Shown here: one piece after another, positions 49,822 to 62,700 of the stretch
Layout: each line of letters begins with the position of its first letter
Position numbering within the stretch: the stretch's first letter is position 1
From: Phoronis australis
Lineage: Eukaryota > Phoronida > Phoronidae
Reading direction: 5' to 3'
Assembly (NCBI GenBank): GCA_002633005.1
Contig: NMRA01000465.1
Span: forward strand, 65,772-129,771
DNA: 64,000 nt
Position numbers and translations under genes: made by a program
The notes under the pieces: generated by a model
Told to the model about the DNA's origin: nothing
Databases searched by the model: none
What the model saw: the letters and a program-made list of their open reading frames with translations, nothing else

Positions 49822-51556
49822 ATGTCTACTGTCGAGTTCTTATCTGTTGATGAGAATGAATGTCATTCGCGGACAAAACGCACAAGAATCGATTCGAGCC
49901 GACTCGACGGTACAAATCCTACTGGTCGTAAAGCACTCGAACTCGGAGGTGTCATCGATGTTTTGAGAAATTATGAGGATTACGAAGGTGGCATCAACTG
50001 CAGTATATGTGGTGAGTTCTTCGTGTAGCCTGGCATAGTTTTGTGTCATTCTACTGGGCCGAACAGTTCAATCAAATTTATCAATTTTGCCAATCCATTC
50101 GTGATCAAACCCTGGGACGGCCATGTTTAAATTCCCACTATGCATTCTTTGTTTATGTGAAAGTCGTCAGATTCTCCTCAACAGATTCCGCCCATAAAAG
50201 TCCCATTATTTAAGTTGGGGTTTGGTGAGCACTCGTCAAATCTCAACAGGTCGCTTTCGTATGCATGACAATGCTGTCGGGCTCTTATTATTTCGTTTAT
50301 TCGGTCATCGGAAAATTATTTTCACCACCACATGGTTTTTAATGAATATTCATTAGCGTGGTTCATTGATAAAGTTTGACCTACTTAGATTCCGACCAAC
50401 ACTGTTGTGTTTGGGTCCAAGTTGTCACAAACGCGGCGGCAGAGTACTATATTTTTATAAAAGATAGAGCTATGTAGGCTCTAAAGCTGTCGCTCTTTGC
50501 AAATTCAGAAATCACATCACCAGTGGTTCAATCATAATAACATCTCTTTACTAATCTCTGTCAACAGGTTAGGCCTTTATCTCTGGCAAAATAGCCATTC
50601 TGTGCTAAAGTGTTCATACCATTTTAAAAGAATATAAGAAAAGAGCACTGTGTGTTTGATAACTTGACGCAAACTATCAAATTATTATTTATAGTGTCAC
50701 AACTTATATGGAGAAATAATTTCATTGTTTTTAAACACGCAGCTATTTCATGTCTGAACCTCATATCTCGGAAGTGGCTGCTTGCATTTATATGAAACTT
50801 TCAATTACTTATTGCTTTATGCATTGGTCTTCAAAACGCTTTTCTGTATGGTATTAAATTATCCACTTTTGCATGAGGGGCTATAAAATAGGACTTATAT
50901 GATTTCCTTGAATGTATTTGAGGTTTCTTCTTGAACATTTGTATAAAACAAACTTTAGGTCATGCTATTGGCACCATTGTTTTGCTATTAATGTGATCTT
51001 TGTTTTACTGCTAGATTTTCCTAAAAGACATGTTCGGGTGACTCGAGTGATTAATGGCAGATTGGTCAAAAGTCAAAAAACCAACAAATTCTACACGGTC
51101 TCTACTTTTAGGGAAATTAGGTTATTTTTACTGTGTTGAATTCTATAGTCCTGTAGATAGTGGCGAAATACACCAACATGGCGGTGAGGTCCCACAGTTA
51201 AGTTATATTTTCTTTTCCATCCATTTTCAGGTAAACTATACAAGAGTAGAGTGTGCTTTACTAAACATCTGTGGGAACACAGTATTTACTGGGACTTGTT
51301 TGATGGAGCTAAGAACCACGAGAGGGTGCTCGCTATACAGGCAGCGCTAATCTTATATAGCGGTAACCATGGTTACCTGCTGGACGAGTCTAACATATTA
51401 TCTTATCTGCTGGTCACTTCGCCCCACGAGAAAAGAAAAGACTGTGAGCTGACCGAGGCTGTGAAACAACCAGTAAAATCAAAATATTTGTCCGTGGTCA
51501 AACGCAGGAAACGTAACTCTACCGGTGACTCCACAGACAGTGTATGCAGTGATTAA
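49822..51556 (+). CDS. Small single C2H2 zinc-finger protein (171 aa, 2 exons)
   Basis: Exons 49822-50011 and 51231-51556 join with a phase-1 intron placed inside the zinc finger. The product starts MSTVEFLSVDENE and has a basic, polar N-terminal third. One finger follows, beginning CSICGKLYKSRVC and continuing FTKHLWEH (C-x2-C-x12-H-x3-H, residues about 60-80). After the finger come YWDLFDGAKNHERVLAIQAALIL and a basic C-terminal segment (KRRKR) that could be a nuclear localisation signal. The KHLWEH-x2-YW followed by a helix resembles a small family of single-finger proteins also found in fungi. I am confident of the gene model but not of any name. Function is unknown; a nuclear protein is inferred. 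It is convergent with the coiled-coil gene. Confidence 0.85.
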
Positions 51557-53077
51557 CAGTCCTGTTGTAAAACTTTTCAAGAGCTTGTTTTTGTTGATGC
51601 CAGTCAGGTTGTCGTGGTAACCAGTGAATTGAATAATCATCAGTAGTGCTACAGATGAACAGATGAGAATCTTACACAAATATCTGAAACATTGTGTTAC
51701 ATTTTTAGGGTGACTTTCATGTTAGAAGCAGGGCGCTTACTTTGACTGTTATGACAGCTGTCATCTTAAAGGAGCTGGCTGGACTATTGTTTAGTTTACA
51801 AGTTTTCATATTTTGTATTACTGTCTTTGCACAAGTTCTACAGTGCTGCAGTACACGTGATGGTGATTTTGTTGTTGGGAAAAAAGTTTTGTTGATGGTA
51901 ATTAACTAAAACGTTACAAAAAATCAGTATTTTTCAAATTAAACAACCTGTTATTTGAAATCAAATTCAAATTTTTTATTGATCAATGAATGTTGTAAAA
52001 CAGCAACTACTTTGTTGCAAAGTGTGTGGGAGCCCCACAAGTGCTGTTTTACAAATTTTTCATTTGGGAGAGTCCCATTTGTTTTTTATTTTCTTAAATC
52101 ATGGCCAAAATATCCACAATATTTTTGTATTAGAATGATCAGAATCATGGTAAAACATTATGTGTCATAGAATAGTCATAGTCATGCTTTGTTTGTATAT
52201 TAAGAATGTTTTACAAGTATATTTAATACGAAGTTGTGTCGCATTTTGAGGTCCAAATATGTTGACGAGTCATGCCAGATATATTGCATTTATTTTTGTA
52301 CAGATACTGTGTATGTATATGAATTTTATTTCTTAAGAGTTACAGTTGTTTATAAGTTGACGGATTTTGTTGGAATTTGTCTAGCTTTGTGTGGAGTTAA
52401 GGCAGAAACTCAGAAGCGAAAGTAACATGAAATTGTCAGCATGTTTTGCTTTCAGTGTTAGCGAGCAGAGGTTTTATCTACTTATCTTTGAAAACATAGC
52501 TGTTCATTGTAGAATCTACAGAAATTTGCAACTTGTAATTTGTTGAATGTAGTAAACGGTAGAGAAAGTTGACTTAAGTTGTGTCCATGATATACAGGGT
52601 GAGGTGGCTAGTTCCTTTAATTAAGAGGACAGAAACGTAGTAGAGTGCTCGAAAGGGGTAGGCATGGGAAGTTCTGCCCCTCCTAGTGAGGGTTTGGGAA
52701 ACTACCTTGAGAAAGTTTTGGCAAGAGCTCATTTCATGCATTTTGTTGACATCTTTTGCATTAAATCTGAGTTTGTGCCTATCAATATCAATGTGACTGT
52801 ACGAGCTGGGCACCTGCAACCTTGTGTATGTCACCGTTTATGGTGCTTGCCAGAAAGTACTCCTGAAAAAAACAATGGTAATTTTTTGTTTCGAACCACC
52901 AAAATTTTGGGGCCATGCCTTCTGAAATGAAGCTATGTATTCTGCCAGATTATGAACCAAGCTTTTCCTGTTTGTTCACTTTTTAAGTGCATCTCGTCTG
53001 TTGATTGTGTTTTAATTAATGCCAACAGATTTTGATATTGAAATATGAGAAATTGTAGTCTTAAGAACATTAGTAGT

Positions 53078-53672
53078 CCTGATATGTTTTATGCGTAACA
53101 GATGTTACCCAATGAACTCCATGTGCTCCTATATCTCAATACTAAGTTTTGTGTTCTCAGAATGGAATAGTTGCAACTGACGCCCTCTGGCTGCAGAGAT
53201 CATACTCATAATGGAGCACAAGTGTGGTCTTCTGACTGAAGAAATCATAGGTTGCTCTGTCGATTTCCCGCTTGTTTGGACTCCTTCCATTTGGTCAAAC
53301 TTGTGCTCAGCTGGGATTATTTGCNAGAATAATAGACACTTATCTTGAGTTCGCCCAAAAGTAGAGTAGAAAATGCCAAACCTAATTTCGAGTTCCATTT
53401 CGAGTAAAAAGATTGGAGACCGGGCCCTGATATATTTTATGCGTAAGTGATGTTACCCAATGAACTCCATGTGCTTCTATATCTCAATACTAAGTTTTGT
53501 GTTCTCAGAATGGAATAGTTGCAACTGACGCCCTCTGGCTGCAGAGATCATACTCATAATGGAGCACAAGTGTGGTCTTCTGACTGAAGAAATCATAGGT
53601 TGCTCTGTCGATTTCCCGCTTGTTTGGACTCCTTCCATTTGGTCAAACTTGTGCTCAGCTGGGATTATTTGC
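53078..53672 (+). repeat. Two near-identical 247-base copies, first ending at an N
   Basis: 53078-53324 and 53426-53672 are nearly identical, with a few substitutions and equal length. The first copy stops exactly at the single N (53325), followed by about 100 unrelated bases. This is probably an assembly join of alleles, though a recent duplication is possible. Confidence 0.85.
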
Positions 53673-54919
53673 CATAGTTTCCACTCTTCAGCAAGAGGGC
53701 GTTAGTGACCGATCCCCAGTCAATCATGACTCCATGATTTGGAGCGAGAAGTTGTGGCGCATATTCTGGGAAATATTGGAGAACTTCATGTAGGTAGAAG
53801 TAAACAAGCTGGTTTTTACATTTCCTTCAGTATGGGAATGCTGTGTGGTTATTTGGTTTTGGATTATTTATGAAATAAGTTTTTATTCCTGGTCAGCTGA
53901 TTCCAGGGCGATAGTAAAGTTGCGATAATATTGACACTGTAATTGACATAATGCAAACACTCCTACTTAGTCTGTATCTAGGGTTAAGTAGTAGTATGAA
54001 TACTGATGCTGGGCTGGGCTTCACAAAAACATGGCTGACCTTAGGAAAATTCTGGATTTTATTGCATGTATACTTTACCTTATGTTTGCAATGTGTTTCA
54101 TTCTCCAACTCGCTGCACCACCAGAAGTGGCGCTGTCTTCCAAGACAGCACACACGCAAAAAGCAATGGATTCCAAAATAGGGCATATGTGGTGCTCAGG
54201 AAGAAAAAGCAACTGCAAAAATCATGAATACAACCGGAATGACATAACGTTTTGACAGTCCAATGGACACCTTTTGAAAAATATTGACTTAACTACCAGT
54301 TTACACTAATATGGGAAACGCACTTGAGGTGGTTCGTTAACTCTGCCAAATTAAATATTCAAGATGGATGAAACCATGAGTTGCATATTATAACAAATCT
54401 ACAAAATCTAATTGTGTTGTGCCTTCTTGACAAAATGTTATGCTGCTTTCACACAACTATGTTTAGTGTGACGAAACTGTTGTAGGACTGTTTACACTTC
54501 CCAGTTTAAAGGTGATTATTACATTTTGTAATTAAATTTATAATGAAATACATTATTTCGAATATTATAATGTTGTTTGTAATTTGACATTCACACTTTA
54601 TGTTGGCCATCAGACCACAAGGTATCACTGTCTGAGCAACAATGGAGTCCGACTTTCAGTCTCTACTTGGAGGGGATTAAACTAGTCTTACTTGTCAGTC
54701 AACACCATCTACAAGTACCTCTTCATCGCCCAGAATATATGCTTGAACTTTCACTAGTTTTCTCACTTGGTTTTCTTGCGTGGTCTTGTGCTACTACGGT
54801 TTACCGTAAAAGTTTATATTGTCTGGAATTAGAAAGCCTGCGGAATTTGATTCCTTGATTTTAACACCAAACTAACATTAAGTCACACTACCAAGTCGCG
54901 AAAAACTAAGCAAGAAAGA

Positions 54920-55150
54920 AAGGTACATTCAAAGCAAAACAATGGTATCAATAATGTAACCAAATTTTGTTAAATATAAATGTTCCAAGATGAAATCTCA
55001 AAAACAGTTTCTTAAATTATTTCATTTTTATTTTATGCAACTTCGATTATTTTAAAAATCAGCCCCTCGTGCAATAGTGGAACATCTAAAAACAAAATAT
55101 TCATAAGTGTTTCGAAAAACAGTGCATAAAGACTTGTATCTGAAAGTATC
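54920..55150 (-). repeat. Second copy of the dispersed repeat found at 7350-7650
   Basis: Shares with the NOG1-intron copy the ordered motifs aggtacattca, caaaacaa, aaatctcaa, tttcttaaatta, cagcccctcgtgcaa and ctgaaagt. It has no coding content. Confidence 0.6.
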
Positions 55151-55153
55151 ACA

Positions 55154-55279
55154 CAAATCCAAGGCAGAATATTAGACAAGTCTGGATTTTGCCCATCAGA
55201 CATTCGCACCGCCGAACTGCCAAATGGAATCCAGGGGAGGGGGCATGGCTCCCTTGGCCCTCCTTGTAAATCCGCCACT
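55154..55279 (-). repeat. Truncated copy of the CAGTGGCGGA element
   Basis: Reads gcagaatattagacaagtctgg, then gccgaactgccaaatggaatcc, then aatccgccactg, matching 39820-39976 in the same orientation. The outer left end is missing. Confidence 0.65.
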
Positions 55280-56569
55280 GCAATGTGGATGATTATGTCA
55301 GTGATGAACATGATGAATTCTAAAGACGAAAGTCAGAGATATTTTCGACAAGAAAACATTGGAATTGGTCAGAAGAACATGAAAATACAAACTAATACTC
55401 TTTATTCTGGGTTAGCAATGTACATGTACAAAAATTACACATCTTACAAAGTAAATCAAAATAGCAGACACCAGTTCCAAAATATATCGTTTCTGCATCA
55501 AAATAATCTGTATAAATAATCTAGTCTACTGTACAAATAATGGAATGGTCGACTAATGGTAGAGTAGTTAATGGTCGACTAATTAATAGGTGTTTCAGCC
55601 CGACAGTAATTCTCCCTTTTTTAGCACACTCATCTCACATCGTACACTCCAAATTATTTGGAAAAAAATATTTTGTCCCTAAATTATTTTGCACGAGGCT
55701 AACTGGTGGGAAATTTTTGACTCGCCTAATTCCCACAGTCAGTTATGCATTTCAAAATATATCAACGCAAAGCCTAGTCATTGATTCTACAATACACACC
55801 TCTGCAACTGTGTTCTGAACATTGTATTCACAACTTAATTCACCTATTAGAATTTGGGCACCTCATGCTGTTGTGCATTTGAGATGACAGGAGTGCCTGG
55901 GTGAATGTAGTGTCACTCAGTCACACGTTCAAAAATTGTTTCACCAAAAATGGGGTGAAGTACTAATATATTGGAACAGGATACAGTAATTAATTACTGT
56001 TAACTGAATAATTTTGGCAACCAGAAGGTCGCATTTTGTTAAATTTACACACGGGCAGCTGGCAATGGCTGGCTACATTTGCACACCTGTCGCCTATGGA
56101 GTCTGTACATTCAGTTAATTTGGCACACCCCGACTATCAGGAAATTATTTCATGCAAAATAAGTGAAGAGTTACCATAGTAACAATCATGAGTGAATGTA
56201 GAATAACTGCGCCCTAGAATACAGCACAATATGACCAAATAATAACTTGGAATGTTCCTTACAAAATAATCAAAAACTTTCAAATTACACAAAACGGGAA
56301 TAGTCGTGAACAATAGAGATGTTGACTTCAAATCACATTTCAATACAAAAGCGCTTTAAAAGTACAAATAACGTCTAAATGATTGTATAGCTAGTCATAT
56401 ATTGGACGGAACAATTATACGTTAAGTAAATCTAGAATCTTGATTCTGTAGCAAAATTAGAAAAGGTGTATAAAAATGATAAAATTGAAAATTACCAACA
56501 AGACATTAGATACTTTAAATACCCATTACATCGTACAACAAAAATTACACGAAGCAAGGTTGACAAAGT

Positions 56570-56735
56570 AAAATTTTGCCACTAATGTTGAAAGTCATAT
56601 TTTGTCACTACTGTTAACAAACTTAGTCACATTTTGCCAGTAATATTGACAAAGTAATCTTTTGTCACTAATGTTGACAAATTAAGTCACGTTTTGTCAC
56701 TGTTGTTAACAGTTACAATTTGTCACTAGTGTTTG
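56570..56735. repeat. Degenerate TTTTGTCACT(A)NTGTTGACAA tandem repeat
   Basis: Five to seven imperfect units of about 25-35 bases with the core ttttg(t/c)cact..tgttgacaa lie directly after the stop codon of the coiled-coil gene, so they should be in its 3' UTR. Confidence 0.75.
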
Positions 56736-56769
56736 TATGGACCGAGTAAGTATAAGTGAGACAAATAAG

Positions 56770-59700
56770 TCAAGAGGCCTTTTCCCAATCTTTTTGCTTC
56801 TTGCTGATTTCTGCCTCCAATTGTGTGACTCTCTTCAGTAATGTTGATTTCTTCTCCACAACTGCCAAGAGCTGCTGTTGTAATTGGTCCGCCTGCTTCC
56901 CGGCATCTTGTGACTTGTTAATACCTTCCCTCAGACTGGACTCTGACTTCAGAACCTAAATGAATATCGAGTGGAACCACTTAATTTGGAGTTTTTGACA
57001 GTCCTATGATGGTCAAATTAATTGTACCAATACTTAATTGTAATTGCAATATCTTCCCTTGCGGTGATGACGTAACATCATCTCTGAAATGTATTGCTTT
57101 ATTTAATGTGGGTCAAGAGATCCCAAACAGTGGTCAGCAGTGACCACCATGAATGTACCATACACCCAAGCTTGTTCTTCCAAAAACGCTGCAGCACCTA
57201 AAGATGGCTGGAAATGTAAGATGAGTGGAGCTGATTTACTGATGCTTTCTCCCACGTGGAGGGGTGGTGGGGGAGACTTGATCCAGCTGAAGAAGTACAG
57301 CAAATGATGCAACACATCAACCCAAATGACATGCAGTTTGTACCTGAACTTCACCTATTTTCTGGTCAAGGGTTTTCTAAAAATTTCACTCTCTTGACCT
57401 CATCCCTAAAAGTTCTCTGGCTACTACATACTGTTACCAAAAACAGATCTCAACATTGTGTTTCTTGCTCAACAAGTGAGCCTTCTTACAACCCTCATAA
57501 CAGTGAATGGTAGTCCCTCCCAGATGTGTGAATACCCAGTTAACCAGGTCTCACCTCAGCCAGCTCTATGTTGAAACTGTCCCAGCGAGACTGCAGCTCC
57601 ATCAGTTGGCCATGAAGAAGCTCCTTATGGTTGGACAGGGGGGTCACCTTGGGACGAGGCTTACTCACTCTGGAATAGACAATTGACAGTCCAAATAACT
57701 GATAAGAAAACTTTCTCATGGCTGCAATTTCAAATGTCATGATGTTGAAGAAGTGAAGAGTAGGATGTCTAACAATAATCCTTCAATTATTGTCCTATGG
57801 CTGGATGTGAGTAGATCTGCTTAACACATGCATACCAAGTCACAGGAGAATGTTTAAGGTTAAACTGTGTAACAGCCCCACCTACGACAAGTTACACCAA
57901 CTTACAAGATAGCTCAACATCAACCTACAGAGGACAGAGTGACTAGGGCTTTCAAAGTACAAGTAACAAAAATCTGTTTTACAGTACACTGTGCCCAGTG
58001 TTCCCAAAGCTCACATCAACTACTAACAAGTGACCTCTAGTGGCTTACCGGGCGTCTTTAACCAATCCAGTGCTTCCTTTCAACTCCTTCAATCTATTAG
58101 CCACAAAGTCTGCAGAGGCGTTGACTCCTCCCTGTGAGGTCAACACCTGACGCAGGTGAGCATTGCTGGAGAAACGCTCGTAACCATGAATGCGCTGAGA
58201 CAATGACTGCAAAAAGGATGATGTATCACAGATCAAATAGATATCAAAACTACAGCAAGTTCCAAAGCACACACAATTATTATGGCTCATCATGTCAAGC
58301 TAATTCCAGTGATAGGAGCACCCTTCACTACTATCAAAGAACAAAAGCCCTAGAATGGGTTGGGGAGAACACTTCAGCGACTTGACTCAAGAAAACTTGT
58401 AGGACAACTAAAGCCAAACAAACTGGATAAAGATCAAATGTTGTAACAGGACTCAAAAATGGCGGCCAGGCTTCTGCAGCAACTGTGACTGGAAGGTGAC
58501 TGGCTGGATTAATTAAGAGTCCGCACACAATTATTCATCCCTCAAATAGGAAGAATTATTTAGTATACCGTTAATGTCTAGTTCTCTGGTAATTCAGAAA
58601 AAGTATCACCACATAGAGTGTAAATGTTGACCAAAAGCTTACTATGACCATTCAATAGTCTGCACTGTGGGTGACATTTCATGTTAAAAAGTCTCAACAC
58701 TGAGACGTAACTTACATCCTTGGAGAAATCTTGCTGTACAGGGTCATTGACCTTAGCTCTGACTAATTCACTGAATACATCAGACTTCTCATCCTCAGTC
58801 TGTGCGTGGTTGAAAGCCCTGTCAATCACTGAACGGCCACCAGAGGGCAGGCCAACCAACCTCTGTGAGACAGTGGAGGACTTGGATCGTGAGAAGAACA
58901 TGTCCTGGCAAATGACCTTAAGTCCCTGAGAAGACAATACATTAGAGATTACAGTAACCATCAACAAAATCTTTGGAGAGCAATTAAGTCATTGTCCAAA
59001 AATGACCAGTTCATATCCTCAAATGTACACATTTAGAGCAGTAAAATCTTCGAACAATCCCCAAGATGCAGCACCAGGGAAGCCACTACAGGAGGTTTTA
59101 ACAATAACAACTTGAATACTCAGTTTGCTGGTTATAGACAGTTTGGAATTTATAACCACAATGGTCATTGTGATACGTTCATATAAACAAACAAACAAAC
59201 AAAATGCAAGAAGAAAGACAACATTTGCAGTGCGATGTTACATTTAACAGCAAACTTATTATCACGTAAGAAAACTTGGGATGCAGAATGTGGCTATAAA
59301 TCAACTCATCAGGGCGGCGTCATACCAAATGACATGAACAGAGAGCAAAGCTACTGTGCAATTGAAAAGGTTAACTGTTTGACCTGTATATGTTGCAAAC
59401 ATTCTTTTAGACAAAAGCACAGTATCTGGGAAATACTTACATGGTAAAACTGGCGAAGGAAGAGGGAGTTGGAATCATCCGTCATGTCATTCACTTTAAT
59501 ATGTGCCAAGCTGTGTAGTATGACCAGCACAAACTCTCCAATAGATTCCAGTCTCTCCCGCCGGATGAACAAGATTTTACGAGCATTCTCATAGAAAACA
59601 GAGTGTCTATAAGCATTGTGTTCATAGTTGTTCTTTGGCAGACTGGAGGCCAGCAGTAGCGTCACCTGTGGGGTGAGGCTGGAGTTGTGCAGCAGCTGGA

Positions 59701-62700
59701 TGATGAAGACGCCGTAACGGTAGATGACAAACTCACGTGGACTGATAAGGTTAATGTCCACTGGGACAAGGTCTCCTTCCAACATCCATTGGGCATCCTT
59801 CACATCAATGTAGGGGGTGGAATAATCCCCACCTATGTTCACATAAACACCTGGTTAGTACTCGCAAGTGACAAACACACTTAGTGTCAGGGTGCAATAA
59901 GCTGATCAGACGCAAAATGGGAGAATTTATTAAGTTAACTGCAAAAAATGTGAATTGGACATTTCCATGATTATGATGACCAAATTATTTTCGAAAACCA
60001 GTTAAATAAATCATTTGAAGCAAGGTTATATGACTAGTAAAAGTAAGTCTATTCATACCTAGTACTTTACTAGTTGCGCCAGAAGTTCCTGCTTGTTTAT
60101 CCAACATGTCCGCCAAGTCATTGATCTGTTGGAACAGTGGTGACGCCATCAACATGTTGATCCAGTCTTGTTCAGCATTACCAGTAGGGGTGAATGGCAA
60201 GGTACCAGGATTGACACCACCTGCCATCTGCAGGAGAAAGAGCACAGACTGGTTACACAGAGATTGCACTGACCTATAGGATTCACACTGCAATTTGAGT
60301 CACCTACTCTAACAATTAAAGTGAGACAAAAATGTCGGTTCTTCAAACCTGAGAACAAAGTAAATGGTAGGTTATTTCTTGAAAGTTTATGGTTAGCTGT
60401 TGCGGTTGCCCATATGCACGTATTTGTTGGTATGAGTCAAGTTTTACTGCTGGCAATAATTTAAACAGCGATGATGGCACATAATATAGATTTTGAACAA
60501 CGGCTACATACTTCAGACAGTCCTGCACTAGTCCTCATAGATGGCGCTGTGGTGCCACTTCCTGTTGTTGCTGCAGCAGAAAGTGGCTCCTTCTGTTGGG
60601 CCTCAAGTGCACGTCGCTCCAACTCTCTCTTCTCATCAGCATCAACCTCTTTCTGATTCTGAACCTCAAGCTGTGCAGTCAACAGGTCGCGCTTTTTGTT
60701 ACGTCGCGCCGCCAGTTTCGCTTGAAGTGCGTCCTTGCTGCGCTCACGCTCAGACTTCATGGACTCGTCAAACTTCTTCATACTTTCTTCATGTTCTCGC
60801 AACAACCTGTCACGTTCCTGTACAAAAAATAATTAATAAACATCATGTGACAGAGAATCAGTTTGAAACCTAGAATTAACTAAGCTCCATTCCACACATA
60901 CGGGGATTTCCGAAAGAGCCCCCAGTGATTTTGTATCTACAAATTGCCACATGAACGCCCCCCCCCAACTGGAACCCCCCGAAAAAGGTGGTTGGAGTAT
61001 TTCGGAAACTTGACATATAGCCAACCAACAGTGGATTTCACTATGTTAGGAGTTTGGCTTCAATAACAGCAGTCTAGTGACATTGCCTCTAATAAACTTG
61101 AACTATTTTAACAGTCCTTTTCAGGACACATTGAGAAAATAATGATATTTTGGCCCATTTTCCACATAGTACATTTGTCCCATGCCAGGCAAGCAAAACG
61201 ATCCAGCCAAAAGGCATTTTATTGCTTTTTTCCCAAAGGAGCCTCCACGGGGACTTTATGTTGGTGAAGACTCTTTTGGAAATCCATGGTAATTAAAACT
61301 CATCTCTGAACTAATAACAAAACATAATTACTTCATAAACTAACTAATTGTGACTAATGTGTTTCCGTGGCAAAGTGCAAATCAGTAAATTCCACAGGAG
61401 ATGGAAATACTAGAAACCTATGCAAAAGCACACCTACATCTTGTATGAAGGCACCTGACAAAAAACACAAACTAAAGCTAGTCAGCTATTAGTCAATGAA
61501 TACTTTGATAAGGCCACCTAAAGCACCAGATGATGGACAATGTCTGACAAACTCATAAAGAACATGCCGTACCTCCTGCGACACGTCCATTTGCTCTATT
61601 TCCTTTTTCCTGCGCTCCTCACGCTCCTGTTTCTGCTGCTCCTGGACGCGGAGACGCTCCGCCTCTCTCGCCTTCTCCCTCTCTTCATCTCGTCTCCTCT
61701 CCTCCTCCAACTGTCNGCAAAAGCACACCTACATCTTGTATGAAGGCACCTGACAAAAAACACAAACTAAAGCTAGTCAGCTATTAGTCAATGAATACTT
61801 TGATAAGGCCACCTAAAGCACTAGATGATGGACAATGTCTGACAAACTCATTAAGAACATGCCGTACCTCCTGCGACACGTCCATTTGCTCTATTTCCTT
61901 TTTCCTGCGCTCCTCACGCTCCTGTTTCTGCTGCTCCTGGACGCGGAGACGCTCTGCCTCTCTCGCCTTCTCCCTCTCTTCATCTCGTCTCCTCTCCTCC
62001 TCCAACTGTCTCTCCAACTTACTGTAATGAAATACATCAACTGTATCTCTAGCATGCATACTCTGACAACTACGTAACAGAATGTCACTTAATAACCAGT
62101 AATAAACTACTGACAACTTCCCCCTCACCCATCCCAGTATCTATCAACCCAGTGCACCCAATCTGCCAATCTTGCCTTCTTCTCTCATTCTCCTGTTGCC
62201 TCATCTCACCCCATCAACCCATCATCCACTTCTCCTCCCCACTCACTCCAGTGCCCCCATCTCCCACTTACCTGTATTTCTCAGCCAACCTTGCCTTGTT
62301 CTCTTCCTCCTGTTGCCTCTTCTCAGCCTTGGCCCTTTCAAGGTCGTCTTGCATCTTCTTCAACACATCCTGCCTATACTTGGCCGCCTCTTCAGCAGCT
62401 CTCTTCGCCTCCTCCTCGTACTGCTTCACCAGTGCCTCCTCTGCAGACATATCACGCATGGCTTCTGCCAACTCATGGAGCTGCCTCTCTTTCATCTCCA
62501 GTCGCGCGTGAATCTGACGAGCTTCCAGTTCAGACAGGATGTCCTTCTCAGCTTGATCAATGATTTGTGGTGTCAGGAAGTCAAACTCGGCCAATTGTTT
62601 CTGTAACCATAACGTTTTAAGTAATTCAGTTAAAGTAGAGCATTATGAAACAGATCACTTGTATGACCAGATGAAGTTCACATCAGCTGGATGTACTACC

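Larger units (their letters stand above)
51557..56769. other. Convergent intergenic region with 3' UTRs
   Basis: Holds the presumed 3' UTRs of the zinc-finger gene (plus strand) and the coiled-coil gene (minus strand). A minus-strand AATAAA near 55393-55398 could end the latter. It also contains a repeated 247-base segment (53078-53672), a dispersed repeat (54920-55150), a CAGTGGCGGA-type fragment (55154-55279) and a tandem repeat (56570-56735). No further gene is recognised. Confidence 0.5.

Noticed and set aside
59351-59842. Reading 59351-59842 as a complete small gene
   Set aside because: It is exon 6 (59832-59441) of the coiled-coil gene plus read-through into introns; acceptor and donor sites are clear at both ends.
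62152-62606. Plus-strand open frames of 119 and 144 codons, rich in Leu, Ser and Pro
   Set aside because: They are antisense shadows of the minus-strand coiled-coil exon at 62272-62600; the minus frame has proper splice sites and continuity.
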